A stretch of DNA of 64,000 nucleotides from Elmis aenea (taxonomy: Eukaryota > Arthropoda > Insecta > Coleoptera > Elmidae), in NCBI GenBank assembly GCA_947652605.1, contig OX393581.1, positions 45,655,924 to 45,719,923 of the forward strand, in the 5' to 3' direction. The translations under genes were made by a program, and so were the position numbers. Of the stretch, positions 24,090-35,201 are shown one piece after another (within the stretch, counting starts at the first letter, position 1; each line of letters opens with the position of its first letter). The notes under the pieces are model-generated. The model was not told the DNA's origin and did not search any database. It saw only the letters and a program-made list of their open reading frames with translations.

Positions 24090-24141
24090 ATGGGTAGATG
24101 GAGAAGGTATCCGAGATCACCTTCGGAAAGCGATTTTTCAA
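24090..24141 (+). CDS. Tps1: Candidate alternative first coding exon (1a) of trehalose-6-phosphate synthase
   Basis: An ATG opens 17 codons (MGRWRRYPRSPSESDFS) plus one base, then a near-consensus donor CAA|GTAAGTAAT begins at 24142. The exon therefore ends in phase 1. The Tps1 body has an acceptor, CTCTGCAG, ending at 42688, and the following base is the second position of the codon in the Tps1 frame. This exon would therefore splice in frame, giving SDFSNVVASSGSMIVVSNR. The short, basic, Ser/Pro-rich N-terminus has no domain. The intron would be 18.5 kb. This is inference from phase and donor quality. Without transcripts it could belong to another gene or be chance. Confidence 0.45.
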
Positions 24142-25015
24142 GTAAGTAATGCCATTTTCATACATATTTTCACGAACATTTTATGAAATTAACGGAGCGC
24201 GATCGATAGCACTTCAGCATGACCTTACTTAACATTGATTTTTAGATGCATCTGACCTACGTTTCCACGAGACGGTGTTAAAATATGCAAAACAATTGTT
24301 ACTAGTTTTAAGGTTACTGTATTATAGCGTATGGCGTAACAGGTCAATTAAAAATTGTCAATGACAGTGCATAAGAAAGTGTAGTAAACTGTTTTTTTTT
24401 TGTAATACTCTAATTCGGTGTAGTAATTATCTGCACGGTTTGTTTTACGATAAAAAGTATTAATAGAATATTTAAAACAATTACATAATATCATAACTTT
24501 ATTGCTTTCATTATGTGATTTATATCAATTATTCTAGATTACTAGATTAGCTATTCTTAACAAATGTTTTGCCTATTTCTGGTACAAGTGTAGCAACTAA
24601 AACGTCTTTATGCGTTCTATAAAATGTTTTAGAAAGTCTGAAATATGACAATATAATTCTAACAGTATTATTTGCTCATGAAGCAAGTTCTATAACGATA
24701 CACTGAATATTTAAAAATGAAAACAAATGGGTTAAATAATTATACAAAACTAAGTTTCTATAAATAACTTCATGTAGAAATGGTAGACCATATACAAAAC
24801 TTTCTTTTTTATTTACCCAAACACAGTTGTCCTAGCAACGATCATCACTGCCAAAGTGCCAACGACGTTAATTGAAAACTGTGTATTGATTAAGTTCAAT
24901 TAATTTTACCGTCAAAATACCGTGTATCAATTTGTGTCTGTAATAAAATTTTCCGTAGTTAGTTAATAGATATTTTTAGACACCTAACTTCGTGTATTAA
25001 TTAAAAAAAATGTAT
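24142..25015. other. Putative Tps1 intron sequence, no feature seen
   Basis: AT-rich, with no open frame or repeat recognised. Confidence 0.3.
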
Positions 25016-25021
25016 TCTAGA

Positions 25022-25100
25022 CAGGGCCGGCGCAAGGGTATATGGCGCCCCAAGGCATAGAAAATTTGGGTGCCCCAATATATTGTCTATTTAGTGCGTT
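25022..25100. mobile_element. hAT-like terminal sequence
   Basis: CAGGGCCGGCGCAAGGGTAT followed by GGCGCCCCAAGGCA resembles the ends of widespread insect hAT elements. No partner end was located, so its extent is unknown. Confidence 0.35.
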
Positions 25101-25194
25101 TGTGTCTATATACAGGCGAAAACAATTAAGGAATAAACAAAATATCTAAATAAATCAAGGTTAAAAAAAATAATTTGCTAAATTTTAAGCCTTC

Positions 25195-25500
25195 AAAAAT
25201 TCTGATAAAAAACAACAGGGATTGCACTTTTTAGCCCTTTGTAAAGGTAGGATATGATTGAAAATATTACTCTGGGAAATAATTTAATAACTTAAAAACC
25301 ATTACCAAATGTCATTCTCCTACATTTTTCCAAATTTGAGAAATAAAATGTTCACTTACTTTTACCGTTCCCCTTAGGGGGTGTAACTCCGAAATAAGAC
25401 GCTTTCGGAAAACATTTTACAAAAAAAAACTTTAATATTCGATACCCCATCGTACCACCCGAAGTTTTTCGCAATATTTATGAATCACGGGCATATTTAT
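25195..25500. repeat. Dispersed repeat, paralogue of the sequence around 55525-57085
   Basis: Matching blocks, in order, include AACAACAGGGATTGCACTTT, TGTAAAGGTAGGATATGATT, CCAAATTTGAGAAATAA and TTAGGGGGTGTAACTCC. The second copy is split by a piggyBac derivative at 55608-56900. This copy still has an unbroken AATTTAATAACTT at the equivalent point and so represents an empty site. Confidence 0.65.
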
Positions 25501-26990
25501 AAAAATATTATACCATTATAAACATTTTAATGGTGTGTAAATTGAAAATGTAAATTTATTAGTTCGTGAATGCTCTGAATAACTATTAAAACCATAAAAC
25601 AAGTCATACATTGTGTTGCTAATAGGAGTGGGCGATATCGAAATTATATCGACAAAAATAGTTCGTGCGCTTTGAATTTTGTTCTAAAATTGACACAAAT
25701 TTTAAAATTTTAACAAGTCATTAAAAGAAAAAAATTTTTGTTGCTTATTAAACTAAAAATAATTTTTTTTGTCTACCTAATGGTGTAAAAATCCAATAGG
25801 GTATAAAAAATCGACCATCGTAGCTTGAAATCTAGAAGGCCTACACAATTTCTGTCCACGTCACTCAACCCAGATTGGTCAAAAACATACAGTTACCAAG
25901 TTTGATTAAAAAAACGTTTAACGTTAGAAAGATAATAATTATTTTCTTAAATCCCATTTTTTAGTTTTTTTGTTATAAATCTAAAAATAATTAAAATATT
26001 TCGAATTTGTTTTCAGATTTTTATTCGCTATAAAAATGTGCAACTTTTTTCTAATTTAAATGATGTTGTATCTCTTACCGTTTCTAAGATACCAATGGTG
26101 GCATCGCAAAATCATCGGTATATCGGTATATCGGTACATTTATTTAAAATTGCTTATTAGCTATCTATTTCTATTGGACTAGTACTGAAAAATGTCTAAA
26201 GCATTAATGTTTGCTAGTTTTGTCTTCTTTTAATTTTTGTTCTGTTGTAGTCGAAATGAATAGTTTAATGAAGTACAAATTAAAACGGAATTTAGTTGAA
26301 CAACAGACAAAAGCACTTAGTCAATTTAGACGTATTTTGTTTACTTTGTTACACAACAATATTTACAAGGTTGCAGCCTTTACATCAATATACCAACAAA
26401 TATTATACTACTACTAATCAACAACACAGACTCGTCTTGAACTATATTTTCATTTAAAAACAAAAGGACAGTTTCTAAAACAAGCATTTAATTGAATTAA
26501 ATTTAAAAATGTATTAATCAAATATAAACTTTATATGGACTTTCACCTAAGCCATAATTTGGCTTACATTTTAAAACACATTATTAAAGCAACAACCACT
26601 TTTGTGAAGCATGTTTACAAAGCAATTATAAATTTTTAGACGAGTTAGTACAAAATTATGTTCGATAAAAAAATTATCTACAATTATGAATATTTCAGAC
26701 ATTTTTCGTTATAAGAGTATGCCTTTAAGGAGTTTAAGGCAAGGTTGGGTCGGAGTCGGAGTCAGGAATCGAAAGTCGAGCAGTCGAGGCTTTTTGGAGT
26801 AGTCCTTCCTACTCTTTGATTCAATTTTTGTCAAGGATGAGGAAAAAACGACAAAAAGAAACAAAATAACGAAATTAAGCGAAATTTTTGTAAAGAACGG
26901 AAACGGAAATTTTGTTTTTTTGTTTAAGAATGAAAACTACATTGAAAATATTCAATACCAAGTTCAATCCTCCAAGTAGTGCATTAATAA
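25500..26990. other. AT-rich non-coding, some simple repeats
   Basis: A triple TATCGG repeat lies near 26116-26136 and a GGAGTC-rich patch near 26750-26800. The open frames at 26211-26417 and 26912-27178 have no domain. Confidence 0.35.
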
Positions 26991-26999
26991 AAGGAGTCG

Positions 27000-27290
27000 G
27001 GAGTAGGCTAACAGACTCTTTTTATCAGTTTTTCTTTGTCAACATATTTTTTATTTTATATCACGCGCTGTTTTTGCTATTCCTTTTTCACTTATTCTGG
27101 ATGTCTTTTCCCGTTCTTGCCTCTTCCTCTTATCCCTTGGTGTTATATTACAAATTTCTCCAATCTACTTGTTTCTAATTCTTTCTTTTTGTGTTATATC
27201 AGTGATGTTTCGTAATATTTTTATTGCATTTGTTTCCATTACTCTTTTTGTTCTTCTAGTGCCGGTATTGTTGCACAAGTGTTAGTCAGT
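27000..27290 (-). pseudogene. Decayed non-LTR reverse-transcriptase tail (RTE-like)
   Basis: On the minus strand, near 27285-27180, one reads RRTKRVMETNAIKILRNIT, resembling the METxxMKxLRKIAG block downstream of the RT domain in RTE-type elements. Several stops and frame changes follow. The call is by pattern only and the copy is clearly dead. Confidence 0.4.
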
Positions 27291-27299
27291 GTCAGTCTT

Positions 27300-28190
27300 A
27301 CAACTTCGTGTTTTTGTTTCAATGTTTAGATAATGAATGCATCCTAATATTTAATTTCTTTTTTGTGTAAGATTTAATCATAGCATAGTATGTGACGCAA
27401 CAAATAATTATACGCAGTATTTGGTAAATAAGTTATTATTGTTTTGAAGATTTAGTACAGCTTTAATTATCACGATGCGATTTAGTAATTTAATTATTAT
27501 AAACGTAAATGATTAAGAATGGTAATTTGGTGCACAATGTTTTTAATTTAGACCGCACTAAAATGTAAAGGTAAAGCACATCTTTATGAAAGCAGTTTAT
27601 TGCCATAAATAATTGTATGTGCAAAATTTTGTACAGAATTATGTGCAGTAATATAGCTCGTATCGTATAACCCTTACCTGTTCCCGAAAGATAAATGTTT
27701 AAAATTATTTCTACGAATTTTATTTTAATATATAATCACGCGAGTTCCATAAAACGTTTATTATTCCAGGTGTAAAATTAATTTAAGCTTATGCATGCAA
27801 TGATAAGAAACTTAAAACCACAACTGAACTAACCTAGGCTAAAAAAAGGTCAATAGCAATGCACATTTTTCATAACTCTACGTTAACAATAGGTCGTGTA
27901 GTATGAAGCACCTCTTATCACCTGACCTACTTAGTTGATGTTAACATTTTAAGGCGACAATTTTGAAAAACATGCAAAATAACATCACTAAAGCATCGGT
28001 CGTTCCGCCGATGTAGACGTTTGGAGAGATTATGCAACGTTTACAGTACTCGGAACGAATCTCCATCAGAATAGGAACTTTCCATTTCCACTAGTTTACT
28101 CTGTTGTTATCATATTCTTGATAAATAATGAGTGTACTAGGTAATCATAATACATATTGTTCCTTCGGATATTTTTATTCCAAACTTAGC
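27300..28190. other. AT-rich non-coding upstream of candidate exon 1b
   Basis: No gene or transposon end recognised. The last 200 bp are somewhat richer in C and may contain promoter elements for 28270. Confidence 0.3.
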
Positions 28191-28193
28191 ACC

Positions 28194-28230
28194 TTATTTA
28201 TCCCGTGGTTTATCAATACACAACTTCAGT
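28194..28230 (+). promoter_or_regulatory. Tps1: Possible core promoter: TATA-like box and initiator
   Basis: TTATTTAT (28194-28201) lies about 27-34 bp upstream of an arthropod-type initiator TCAGT (28226-28230). Initiation at the A (28228) would leave a 42-bp 5' UTR before the ATG at 28270. The spacing is right for a TATA/Inr promoter. These are short motifs in AT-rich DNA, so chance is a real alternative. Confidence 0.35.
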
Positions 28231-28269
28231 TTCGTTTTATCCTTGGTGGAAGCATTAATAAGAAACAAA

Positions 28270-28372
28270 ATGTGGTACTGTGAATTTACAAAAGCTGACC
28301 AGCCATGCAATGACATGCCAAGCTACCCGTACGGAGATGACCAGGGTTTTTTTAGCCTTGACTTAGATTTAG
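28270..28372 (+). CDS. Tps1: Candidate alternative first coding exon (1b) of trehalose-6-phosphate synthase
   Basis: The ATG (context ACAAAATG) opens 34 codons: MWYCEFTKADQPCNDMPSYP then YGDDQGFFSLDLDL. One further base follows, then a GTACTT donor at 28373. The exon ends in phase 1, like exon 1a, and so fits the same phase-1 acceptor at 42688/42689, giving SLDLDVVASSGSMIVVSNR. The segment is acidic, with no signal peptide or known domain, and its base composition is less AT-rich than its surroundings. A TATA-like box and TCAGT initiator lie just upstream. The intron would be 14.3 kb. The assignment to Tps1 is inferred. Confidence 0.45.
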
Positions 28373-28379
28373 GTACTTA

Positions 28380-29280
28380 TTTTTATTATTATTATTTAAT
28401 ATATCATCATAGAAAATAATGCATGGACAGATAGGGCAGGATTATCAAATATAAACAATTCTAATGGTTTTTTAGTGTCTGATAAGCATTAAAAACTTTA
28501 GCAACATATCTTATAAGAACCGCGAATTATCACATCTAATCAGTAACGCATTTCTATAACAAAATTAAAAGATTGTACAAAATTCAAACTCTTTCTTTTT
28601 GGTAGGTTTTATTTTTGTCAATTGCCTTGCCGTAATAAGATATTTATTAAAATAAATAAAACAGGATTAATCGTAAGATGTACCTATTGCAAATCATTAA
28701 AATCATGTTATAAATAGTAAAATCTCACTTATAAAACGCACTCGTATATAAAACGCACTCGTATATAATACGCATGTTTGATATAGTTCAATGTTGGATA
28801 TGTTTCATATAAAAAATGACATATTTTTTACTGCTCACGTATAGCACGTACTGAAAGGCACAAATTTTGCATAATATATCCGAGATTTTTCGAAGCCCAA
28901 CCAGCAAAGAATTTTGCTCTTAATTTTTTTTAAAATAATTTGTTTGATGTATGTGGAAAAATCTCTTGTTTGTTTTAAAGTTTTAAGCACTTCTTTTAAG
29001 ACATTAAAATACAATAATACAGTCTTTGTTAATATTTTAAGATCAAACTACTATTGAGAAATAGTTTACTTGACAGATGTATACTTGATAATAAACAATC
29101 TATAAAGCAGTGATGAGCAACTGTTTTTTTGAATCGGGCTTAAATTGAAAACTTATAATCCGTACATATTATTTTAGAAATTAATTTACTTACTGTCTTT
29201 TATAAAAATTGTTTTAGATTCATACATCTAAATAACTGATTGGCCTAATCTGGCCCGTAGGCCGCGGGTTGCTCATCCCT
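28380..29280. other. Putative intron sequence, AT-rich
   Basis: A short duplicated phrase, CTCGTATATAA, near 28740-28770 is the only structure noticed. GGCCCGTAGGCCGCGGGTTG near 29251 resembles a hAT-type subterminal motif but was not paired with another end. Confidence 0.3.
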
Positions 29281-29289
29281 GGTCTAAAG

Positions 29290-30047
29290 CAGTGTTTTTT
29301 AAACTGTGGGTCACGACCCAAACTTTTTTATTTATTTAACCAAGCCGAAAATTAATTTTTTATTAACTTAAAAGCAATTTTTTGTGTAATGTGATTTTGA
29401 GTTTTAGTTGATAAATAAATTTAATAAATGTGTTTTTTTATGATTATAAGATTAAGAAAAGTTATGAACTTTGACTAGCACCGCAAAAAATAACGGTTCA
29501 CTTCCGGTAACCGGTTCGATAAATTTTAACTTTTTGGTCTACCTTCCGAACCACCGGTTTTTAATGATTTGGCAACCGGTTGGGAGGCAGCGGTTCAGTT
29601 CCAGTTCCGGTTTAATGCCTTTTTTATTTTTAATAGAAAATTTAAAAAAATATACATTATGCAAAAATGTATATGACGATGCAACTGCATCAATTAAAGT
29701 GTCTGATATTTTTCTTTATTGGTCAAAAGTAATATAAATTAAGAAAATTAATAATTTAATTGATACGAATTGAACCGGTTATAGCGGTTTGAACCGGTTC
29801 ACACCAGTCAGTCTTGTTCGATTTTGCGGTTTTGTTGTTATTTAACTAAAAGGTTCAGTCAGTTCCGGTACACGGTTAACGAAAAATGTACCGGTTAGTT
29901 GCGATTTTTGTACCAGTTCCGGTTCAGTTCGGTTTTATGATTATAAATGGTTAATATTATCATTTAAAAGTATTAACATTTTGTTGAGTTGCGACAACTT
30001 CATGGATTGGAAAGTGGGACGCAACGAAAAAAGTTTAAGAAACACTG
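29290..30047. mobile_element. hAT-like non-autonomous element rich in ACCGGTT motifs
   Basis: The ends are CAGTGTTTTTTAAACT and, from the right, CAGTGTTTCTTAAACT. The flanks GTCTAAAG (29282-29289) and GTCTAATG (30048-30055) differ at one position, consistent with an 8-bp hAT target duplication. The interior (29500-29930) holds about a dozen CCGGTT/AACCGG motifs in both orientations and a short open frame (29471-29737) with no domain. Confidence 0.65.
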
Positions 30048-30335
30048 GTCTAATGGGACCACAAACGTTTAAATTCGATATAAAAACGTAGCCCGTTCCA
30101 AAATTTATTGATTTAACTGCGTCAATAATTTTTGACCCACAGAATCAGTGTAATTTGATCCGTACACATTTTTATCAAAGAATTTTAATTTAAACAACCT
30201 AATCGTGTGAATGTACATATTTAACCAGAAATCATCGAAAGATACAGTTCGAAAATATGATTGAAGAATATTTCATGTTATATTACAAACAATTTAGGGA
30301 AAGATAACATTTAAAACTCTTTTGTTTAAAATATA

Positions 30336-31960
30336 CAGGGTGTCCCAGTTATCGTGAACAGCATGGGAATCTCGTAAACGGTAAGAGATAAAGAGTTGGT
30401 TATATGAGTAAAAATTATCTTTGATTTACGAGCAACTATTTTATAAAAAAAATTCTTGAAAAAAACTATTTCGCTTTTAACTTGCTTATTTGAAATCATA
30501 CTCAAAATATTTTTTCGAAATTATCGGGACAGTTTTTTTGTGTAGATTTAAAATTTATTCATAAATTTTCTCTATCTTCATTTGTTTTTGTTATTTTATT
30601 ATCAACTTTCTTATTTTAAATTAAGGTCGTAGTTGGCTGTGACCATTAAAAAGAGAATAATTTTTTTGTTTCATTAATGTATGGGTTGTTAGGTGTATCT
30701 TTTAAAATAAGTAAGTTATTACAATATTATTGTATTTATTAAGTTTAATCAAAGTGGCCATTGAAAAACAAAACAACACATCACACAAATAAAGTAGCTG
30801 TACCTAATTAAACACAAAGACACTTAAATAATTTAAGATATTTTATACATTTCATAATATTTCATGATAAAAATAAAAAAATTTACATTTGATAATAATT
30901 TATGATTTTTCACTTACTATTACTATTAAATATAAATTACAACACGCGTTTAAAGTGTAACTCTCTCCTTAGGGAGGGACAATACAAATTTGAAATCTGC
31001 GTTTTGTAGATAATAATGTTGTCCTAAGCATATTACTTTTTGTAGTAATATTTTTTGTTTGATGAGATGTTCTGAAAACAGTTAATTACAATTGATGAAT
31101 TAAAAATAGCTATTTTAAGTACAGTTCATGTATCAGAAAGAAATATGCTTAGGAAAACAACATTATCTACAAAGTGTAGATCTCAAATTTGTATTGACCA
31201 TGAAGAGTGGGCTACACTTTGAACGCATAATTTATATTCAAAAGTAATAATAACAATTAAAAAATCGTAAATTATTATGAAACGTAAAAAATAGCTAAAA
31301 TTATTTTAGTTTTTTTTGTGTTTAATTATGTACAGCTAGATTATTAATGTAATGTTATCTTTTGTTTTACAATGGCCATGCAATATAATATCACAACTTG
31401 GAACAAATAAACAAATTAATTTGATACTAACACATATTGAATAAGTAAAAGTAGTACCACATGTTGATCTGGAAATATCTTAATAAACATGGAATACAAA
31501 AACGAAATAAACTTAATAATTAAAATAGTATTGTACTAACTTACTTATTTTAGAAGAAACCCAACAACTCATACATCAATGAAACGAGAAAAGAATTATC
31601 TTTTCAATAGTGTCACAGCCAACTGCGACCTTTATTTAAAATAAGAAAGTTGATGTTAAAATGACAAAAACAAATGATGTATAAAATTTATTAATAAATT
31701 TCAAATCTACCCAAACAGTCCTGATAATGTTAAAAAAATTTTGAGTATGATTACAAATAGGCAAGTTAAAAAAAAAAAATCGGAAACGTAATTTTTTTGT
31801 TTTTTTTACCAATAGCGGAATAACCAATAATTTTTTAAAAGATTTTTCTTCGTAAAATAGTTGCTATTAATTCATAGATCATTTTGACCCTTTTAACCAA
31901 TTCTGTATCTCTTTCAGTTTACGAGATACCCATGCTGTTCAAGATAACTGGGACACCCTG
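30336..31960. mobile_element. Large foldback (long inverted repeat) element ending in CAGGGTG
   Basis: The element begins CAGGGTGTCCCAGTTATC and ends with its complement, flanked by TA on both sides. Similarity between the arms continues inward for several hundred bases (for example CGTAAACGGTAAGAGATA against its complement near 31910). It has no transposase. TA flanks fit Tc1/mariner-type mobilisation in trans. Confidence 0.75.
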
Positions 31961-31974
31961 TATAATAATTATGT

Positions 31975-32290
31975 CAACTTAATATTGGTAAATCACTTCG
32001 AAAACAAAAGTGCAATATTTTGCTAATTAATTATTTTGTATATGAAAAAAAAGCTTAAAATATAAACCTTGCTTTAACGCTTTGAATAAGTAGGCGATGA
32101 ATATCGAAGTTGTTTTATATCTTAATGAATAATTCATAAATGCATTTTAATATCTGTAGCAACAAGTGTTTACATGACGCACAAGGTACGGAAATTGACA
32201 TTAAAATCAAGTTAGCAGTTTTTTATGTGCCGTGAGCTGAAATTTGTTCAATAAAAGTCTCATAATCTATGTTGTAGGCTTCCGCGGCCG
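31975..32290. other. AT-rich spacer, no feature seen
   Basis: No gene, repeat end or open frame of note. Confidence 0.3.
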
Positions 32291-32299
32291 ATGTCCAAT

Positions 32300-32461
32300 G
32301 TATACAGGTTGTTTCCGGGTTGGAACCGCGTCGAAGGTTTCTTCATAACCGACGTTTCGTCCTCCTTCATCGGGGATGAAGATGTCCCCGATGAAGGAGG
32401 ACGAAACGTCGGTTATGAAGAAACCTTCGACGCGGTTCCAACCCGGAAACAACCTGTATAC
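32300..32461. repeat. Near-perfect palindrome, arms about 77 bp, 8-bp loop
   Basis: The left arm runs from TATACAGGTTGTTTCCGGGT to CATCGGGGA. After TGAAGATG the exact complement follows, back to the end of the arm. The arms look identical over their full length and are GC-rich against the AT-rich flanks. The block GATGAAGGAGGACGAAAC resembles the conserved region in terminal repeats of Penelope-like elements, some of which hold hammerhead ribozymes. Here the core reads CCGATGA rather than CUGANGA, so a ribozyme is doubtful. Open frames on both strands are by-products of the symmetry. Confidence 0.85.
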
Positions 32462-32509
32462 AAAAGTCTCATATTTTCACAGTAGTATTTTTTTAAATAA
32501 ACATTCTTC

Positions 32510-33738
32510 TGTTAGGATGCCTTTTTGAATACTTAATAACTGGGGCGTTAACTACTTTAGTTTACATGGTTCGCATTATTTTACTTACAAGTTTAGTGTT
32601 ATTTATTATAAACACACGGGTTCCCGAGGCAGGCAGAGGCTGAAGCCAAGCGATTGGTGCAAAGGTGTATGCAGCGTACATAAAACAAAGAAGCTTGTGC
32701 CACTGATAACATTTAATAATTAGTAACAATTATGTACTCACCGGGGGGAACCCACCCCCGCGTGTGATGCCGGATCGCCAGGGATAATATAAGCCCATCA
32801 CCATATTATAGTAACACACAAATCTCCAATAAAGCCAAGCATAAATCAACAAGGTGGTCTCACTCGCACACAAAGCTGAAAGGCAAAGCATGGCGTCCCA
32901 CGCATTATATAAATTAGCATGTGTATCAACATACACCCTGGATCTAGTCCACTACAACTCCTGGACAACACTCCGGATCAGCAACCTGGACAACTATCAG
33001 ACTCTCTGGTCACGTTGGGTACCGTTGGCATGCTTTGATGGCACCTGGGTGGACCCTCCGTACGACCGGATTCCTACGCTTACTGCGCCTCATCACCCAG
33101 GTGTACCCTCATGGGGCGGCTGCGGCCAGGTGTGGGCCAAGACACACAGCATAGACCCAACACCCAGGGGCACCCCCCATAGGGCAGCTACGGCTGGGGG
33201 TGTGAGCCAAGACACACAGCATAGACTCACATTCCCCAGCACTCTGTATGGAGAAATGGAGAGAAATTAGCAGCATGATTAGTACATTACCAAATGATTG
33301 CAATCCAAAACACAATAGCACAATAACATAATAAACACCAATAACTGCAGTATTACGATAATAAAGGCCATATAAGGTAATTACATGCACTACGCAACGA
33401 TTAGCTAACCCTTTATCTTATAACCACACATCATCACATACATACACATGTGTATTTCTAACAACTTATACTAAAGACTGTCGAATGAGAACTGTATAAC
33501 TCAAGTGCCCCCGCAAGGGGTTGCGTCTGGCGAACATATAAACATGGGTCACTACCTGCTTCTAAAACCAGGAACCAAAATACGAATACTATCTTTCTTA
33601 AAATGTAACACATGCTTCAGTGTATAATGAACGTAATTATTAGCATCTTAAATCCAATAACTAATTTATCTTAGTTTATCGAATATCATAAACAGAAAAT
33701 AAAGGTAAAATACCTTAGACAAAAATATGAGCCTTTCA
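32510..33738. repeat. LTR, left copy
   Basis: 1229 bp, TG..CA ends, GC-richer than the flanks in its middle (32740-33240). Frames of 138 and 93 residues inside have no recognisable domain and are not called as genes. Confidence 0.85.
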
Positions 33739-33968
33739 TTCGGCCAACCTGACAAAAATCGCGTCCTCGCGATTACTTATGAAGATGTTTACATGTCATT
33801 AAATTTTTATTGTTCTCAACACTTATCAAGTTACTGTTTAGATTAGTTTAGATTTATGTTTTTTTTTTTTTTGTAACCAATTATTTCGCATACAATCCTG
33901 AATTAATTATTTCGAATTAAAATTGCATTCAGCCACTGCACTGCTCGAGTTGATCCCACTTCTGATAC

Positions 33969-35197
33969 TGTTAGGATGCCTTTTTGAATACTTAATAACT
34001 GGGGCGTTAACTACTTTAGTTTACATGGTTCGCATTATTTTACTTACAAGTTTAGTGTTATTTATTATAAACACACGGGTTCCCGAGGCAGGCAGAGGCT
34101 GAAGCCAAGCGATTGGTGCAAAGGTGTATGCAGCGTACATAAAACAAAGAAGCTTGTGCCACTGATAACATTTAATAATTAGTAACAATTATGTACTCAC
34201 CGGGGGGAACCCACCCCCGCGTGTGATGCCGGATCGCCAGGGATAATATAAGCCCATCACCATATTATAGTAACACACAAATCTCCAATAAAGCCAAGCA
34301 TAAATCAACAAGGTGGTCTCACTCGCACACAAAGCTGAAAGGCAAAGCATGGCGTCCCACGCATTATATAAATTAGCATGTGTATCAACATACACCCTGG
34401 ATCTAGTCCACTACAACTCCTGGACAACACTCCGGATCAGCAACCTGGACAACTATCAGACTCTCTGGTCACGTTGGGTACCGTTGGCATGCTTTGATGG
34501 CACCTGGGTGGACCCTCCGTACGACCGGATTCCTACGCTTACTGCGCCTCATCACCCAGGTGTACCCTCATGGGGCGGCTGCGGCCAGGTGTGGGCCAAG
34601 ACACACAGCATAGACCCAACACCCAGGGGCACCCCCCATAGGGCAGCTACGGCTGGGGGTGTGAGCCAAGACACACAGCATAGACTCACATTCCCCAGCA
34701 CTCTGTATGGAGAAATGGAGAGAAATTAGCAGCATGATTAGTACATTACCAAATGATTGCAATCCAAAACACAATAGCACAATAACATAATAAACACCAA
34801 TAACTGCAGTATTACGATAATAAAGGCCATATAAGGTAATTACATGCACTACGCAACGATTAGCTAACCCTTTATCTTATAACCACACATCATCACATAC
34901 ATACACATGTGTATTTCTAACAACTTATACTAAAGACTGTCGAATGAGAACTGTATAACTCAAGTGCCCCCGCAAGGGGTTGCGTCTGGCGAACATATAA
35001 ACATGGGTCACTACCTGCTTCTAAAACCAGGAACCAAAATACGAATACTATCTTTCTTAAAATGTAACACATGCTTCAGTGTATAATGAACGTAATTATT
35101 AGCATCTTAAATCCAATAACTAATTTATCTTAGTTTATCGAATATCATAAACAGAAAATAAAGGTAAAATACCTTAGACAAAAATATGAGCCTTTCA
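33969..35197. repeat. LTR, right copy
   Basis: Offset of exactly 1459 bp from the left copy throughout, with no insertion or deletion and no substitution noticed. Confidence 0.85.
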
Positions 35198-35201
35198 CTT
35201 C

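Larger units (their letters stand above)
32510..35197. mobile_element. Non-coding LTR retrotransposon (LARD/TRIM-like) with two identical 1229-bp LTRs
   Basis: Two direct copies (32510-33738 and 33969-35197) begin TGTTAGGATGCC and end GAGCCTTTCA, in the TG..CA form of LTRs. They are separated by only 230 bp. The 4-bp sequence CTTC flanks the whole unit (32506-32509 and 35198-35201) as a target duplication. I saw no difference between the copies, and open frames in both translate identically, so the insertion should be recent. No gag or pol remains. The interior on the minus strand starts GTATCAGAAGTGGGATC, a possible primer-binding region. Orientation is therefore probably minus but unproven. 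Confidence 0.85.

Noticed and set aside
32267..32485. Open frames on both strands with nearly identical proteins
   Set aside because: The palindrome makes both strands read the same, so this is symmetry and not two genes.
32854..34849. 138- and 93-residue frames duplicated at 1459-bp spacing
   Set aside because: They lie in the two LTR copies, have no recognisable domain, overlap on both strands and are explained by a GC-rich, stop-poor LTR segment.
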